From: Oligoflexia bacterium
GTDB taxonomy: Bacteria; Bdellovibrionota; UBA1018
Assembly: GCA_903928955.1 (NCBI GenBank)
Contig: CAIYTD010000195.1
Location: 1 to 7,542, forward strand
Reading direction: 5' to 3'
DNA length: 7,542 nt
Shown: positions 6,425-7,542 of the stretch, one piece after another
How positions within the stretch are numbered: the stretch's first letter is position 1
How the letters are laid out: each line of letters opens with the position of its first letter
Translations under genes and position numbers: made by a program
Notes under the pieces: generated by a model
Database searches by the model: none
The model's input: only the letters and a program-made list of their open reading frames with translations
What the model was told of the DNA's origin: nothing

Positions 6425-6437
6425 ACAATTATTTTTC

Positions 6438-7226
6438 ATGTCAGACACTAAAAAAAATTCTGATTCAACAAAAACAGCTGAACTGAACGAAATTTCATCG
6501 CTTCAAATTACCTCCATGCCGAGTGTTACAAAACTTTTAAATCGAAAATCTACTGCAACCCCAACGGAGATCAAACTAGATCTTTCGCCCCCACCCACTC
6601 CCACCCCACCATTAAAAGCGAAACCATTAGAAGAAAAATTATCGCATGGCACCGAAATATCAATTGACTTCGAACAGCCTATTGAGGTTGAAACAACTCG
6701 GCATCCTCCTCCTCCTTCTTCACTAAAAATTCAACCGACTACGCGTAAGCCCCCCCCACCTCTTCAAAAGTTAATTGAATGGGACTTAAAAAGCCTTAAG
6801 TCAGCTAAAGATCCCCTCGGACACGGTATTTCACTGCTTTTTGAGAAAGGAACTAAAAGCATATTATTTCTTTCTCCTTCTGAGCCTCCTCATTTTATCA
6901 GTACTGCCACCGTCCTCCCTCCTTCAAATAAGTTAGCGATCTGGACAGGTTTAAAATGGGATCCCACCCTACTTCCAGAAGTATGGAACCAAATGATTCA
7001 AGCTGGCTTCATCGAGCTCACTCCCCCTGGAACTGTCACTTTACAAACGAGTCATCGGAATGTCATGCGTGCCGTATTTGGAATCTCATCGAGCGAATTC
7101 CTCCTTTTGATACGAGTAGGCGCTGCCAAAGAGACACGTGGAATTCTGGTCGTTGTTTCGACCAAAAGTCTTCAAACTGAACTTAAAAGTACACTCGAGT
7201 TCTTTCAAGCGTTACCTCCACATTAA
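6438..7226 (+). CDS. Hypothetical protein, proline-rich disordered N-terminus plus alpha/beta domain
   Basis: I do not recognise this 262-residue protein. Residues 1-110 are polar, low-complexity and rich in Ser, Thr, Lys and Pro, with three proline clusters (PPPTPTPP 51-58, PPPP 90-93, PPPP 105-108), so they are probably disordered. Residues about 111-262 look folded, with alternating predicted strands and helices (SILFLS 141-146, FLLLIRVG 221-228, GILVVVSTK 235-243, final helix 244-258). The shape vaguely recalls small ligand- or signal-binding domains such as GAF, but no diagnostic motif is seen. There is no signal peptide or membrane segment, so it is likely cytoplasmic. Its proline codons create C-rich runs, including C8 and (CCT)4. 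It diverges from the sulfur operon across 160 bp and is followed after about 30 bp by the epimerase gene, possibly as a cotranscribed pair. Confidence 0.75.
   Translation: MSDTKKNSDSTKTAELNEISSLQITSMPSVTKLLNRKSTATPTEIKLDLSPPPTPTPPLKAKPLEEKLSHGTEISIDFEQPIEVETTRHPPPPSSLKIQPTTRKPPPPLQKLIEWDLKSLKSAKDPLGHGISLLFEKGTKSILFLSPSEPPHFISTATVLPPSNKLAIWTGLKWDPTLLPEVWNQMIQAGFIELTPPGTVTLQTSHRNVMRAVFGISSSEFLLLIRVGAAKETRGILVVVSTKSLQTELKSTLEFFQALPPH
6705..6716 (+). repeat. (CCT)4 trinucleotide repeat encoding proline cluster
   Basis: Four perfect CCT units encode the second proline cluster (residues 90-93) of the hypothetical protein. Being a triplet repeat, length change would add or remove prolines without breaking the frame. 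Confidence 0.85.
6750..6757 (+). repeat. C8 homopolymer inside the proline-rich gene
   Basis: Eight consecutive C form part of the third proline cluster (residues 105-108), just before the folded half of the hypothetical protein. A one-base slip here would remove the whole C-terminal domain. The frame is open as read. Confidence 0.85.
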
Positions 7227-7258
7227 AGGCTTCATAAATCGAGATTTTTGTGATCAAA

Positions 7259-7542
7259 ATGATTCTCATGCTAAGATCGATGAGAATTTGTTCCAGTGCT
7301 GAAATGAGAGAGTTAGACCAAGTTGCCGAACGGGATTATGGAATCGATGCATTTCTCCTAATGGAAAATGCTGGCAGGGCTGCTGCCCAAATTATTTTAG
7401 AAAGATTTCCCCACGCAGGTCGCACTACTGAAATTCTAGTTTTTGCAGGCAAGGGGAATAATGCGGGTGACGCATTTGTTGTGGCTCGCCGCCTCTTATG
7501 TTTAGAACGAAAAGTAAGAGTTTTTCATATTCAAAACGAATC
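7259..7542 (+). CDS. nnr: NAD(P)H-hydrate epimerase (YjeF N-terminal domain), 3' end outside window
   Basis: The first 94 codons of a metabolite-repair enzyme that epimerises the R form of hydrated NADH/NADPH so that the partner dehydratase can restore the cofactor. Visible signatures are CSSAEMRELD (11-20), the MENAGRAAA helix (35-43) and the nucleotide/K+-binding loop GKGNNAGDAF (64-73). The loop reads NNAGDA where most homologues have NNGGDG. The gene continues past 7542, so it cannot be told whether it is epimerase alone or the bifunctional form fused to an ADP-dependent dehydratase. The start is unclear: in-frame ATGs lie at 7259, 7268 and 7280, none with a good Shine-Dalgarno sequence. 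The third (MRICSSAEM) best fits the usual N-terminus. A GTG at 7250 is also in frame. Confidence 0.88.
   Translation, partial: MILMLRSMRICSSAEMRELDQVAERDYGIDAFLLMENAGRAAAQIILERFPHAGRTTEILVFAGKGNNAGDAFVVARRLLCLERKVRVFHIQNE
7262..7287 (+). other. 8-bp perfect inverted repeat over the nnr start codons
   Basis: ATTCTCAT (7262-7269) and ATGAGAAT (7280-7287) are exact reverse complements around a 10-nt loop, extendable by one G-U pair at the base. The second arm begins with the most likely ATG start, and the first arm contains the start of another in-frame ATG. In RNA the hairpin could limit access to the start, but it could also be chance. Confidence 0.5.

Noticed and set aside
6956..7180. 74-codon open frame overlapping the proline-rich gene in another frame
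   Set aside because: Nested on the same strand within the longer frame, with no Shine-Dalgarno sequence and no recognisable protein; the longer frame is preferred.
7236..7250. AAATC-GA-GATTT followed by T-run as a terminator between the proline-rich gene and nnr
   Set aside because: The stem is only 5 AT-rich base pairs with a 2-nt loop, too small and weak for an intrinsic terminator.
7253..7274. Fur-box-like sequence (AAATGATTCTCATG) near the nnr start
   Set aside because: My mental comparison gives about 12 of 19 matches to the classic Fur site, but it sits over the start codons of a cofactor-repair gene rather than in a promoter, and the matches come mainly from the hairpin arm.
1..7542. 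Mobile element, prophage, CRISPR or defence island
   Set aside because: All genes but one are housekeeping families with intact motifs. There are no transposase, integrase, direct-repeat/spacer or tRNA-attachment signals on either strand.

Overview
This window is a compact piece of a bacterial chromosome, moderately AT-rich, with no RNA genes, insertion sequences or CRISPR. The organism cannot be named from it. An exported periplasmic-type phosphatase, Shine-Dalgarno-led genes and a proline-rich unknown protein would suit a Gram-negative such as a Bdellovibrionota- or deltaproteobacteria-like lineage, but this is a weak inference.

Layout. The left third (25-2007, + strand) is one gene for a secreted UshA-type metallophosphatase/5'-nucleotidase with a divergent C-terminal domain and an Ig/CARDB-like tail. 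It begins directly after a run of 18 C at the window edge. Its 3' end overlaps by 17 bp the convergent end of a four-gene minus-strand operon (6277 down to 1991). In transcription order the operon encodes a cysteine-free Rrf2-family regulator (CymR/IscR-like), a group I cysteine desulfurase, the tRNA U34 2-thiouridylase MnmA and the tRNA t6A37 methylthiotransferase MtaB. Neighbouring genes overlap or abut (29 bp overlap, 11 bp overlap, 1 bp gap), and a plausible sigma70-type promoter lies at 6333-6361. A 160-bp divergent intergenic region (6278-6437) separates the operon from two rightward genes: a 262-aa unrecognised protein with a proline-rich N-terminal half, and the first 94 codons of a NAD(P)H-hydrate epimerase that runs off the window.

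How it works together. The operon reads as a sulfur-to-tRNA module. The desulfurase takes sulfur from L-cysteine. MnmA uses it to make s2U34 in the wobble position of Lys/Glu/Gln tRNAs, and MtaB adds a methylthio group at t6A37 in ANN-decoding tRNAs. The leading Rrf2 protein presumably tunes expression to cysteine or Fe-S status. The first three genes match the cymR-yrvO-mnmA order known from Bacillus; mtaB is an addition. I see no wholly new system. The points most worth a second look are the cysteine-free regulator, the CxxC-type MnmA, homopolymer tracts near the end of mtaB and in the proline-rich gene, the diverged phosphatase, and a hairpin over the alternative starts of the epimerase gene.
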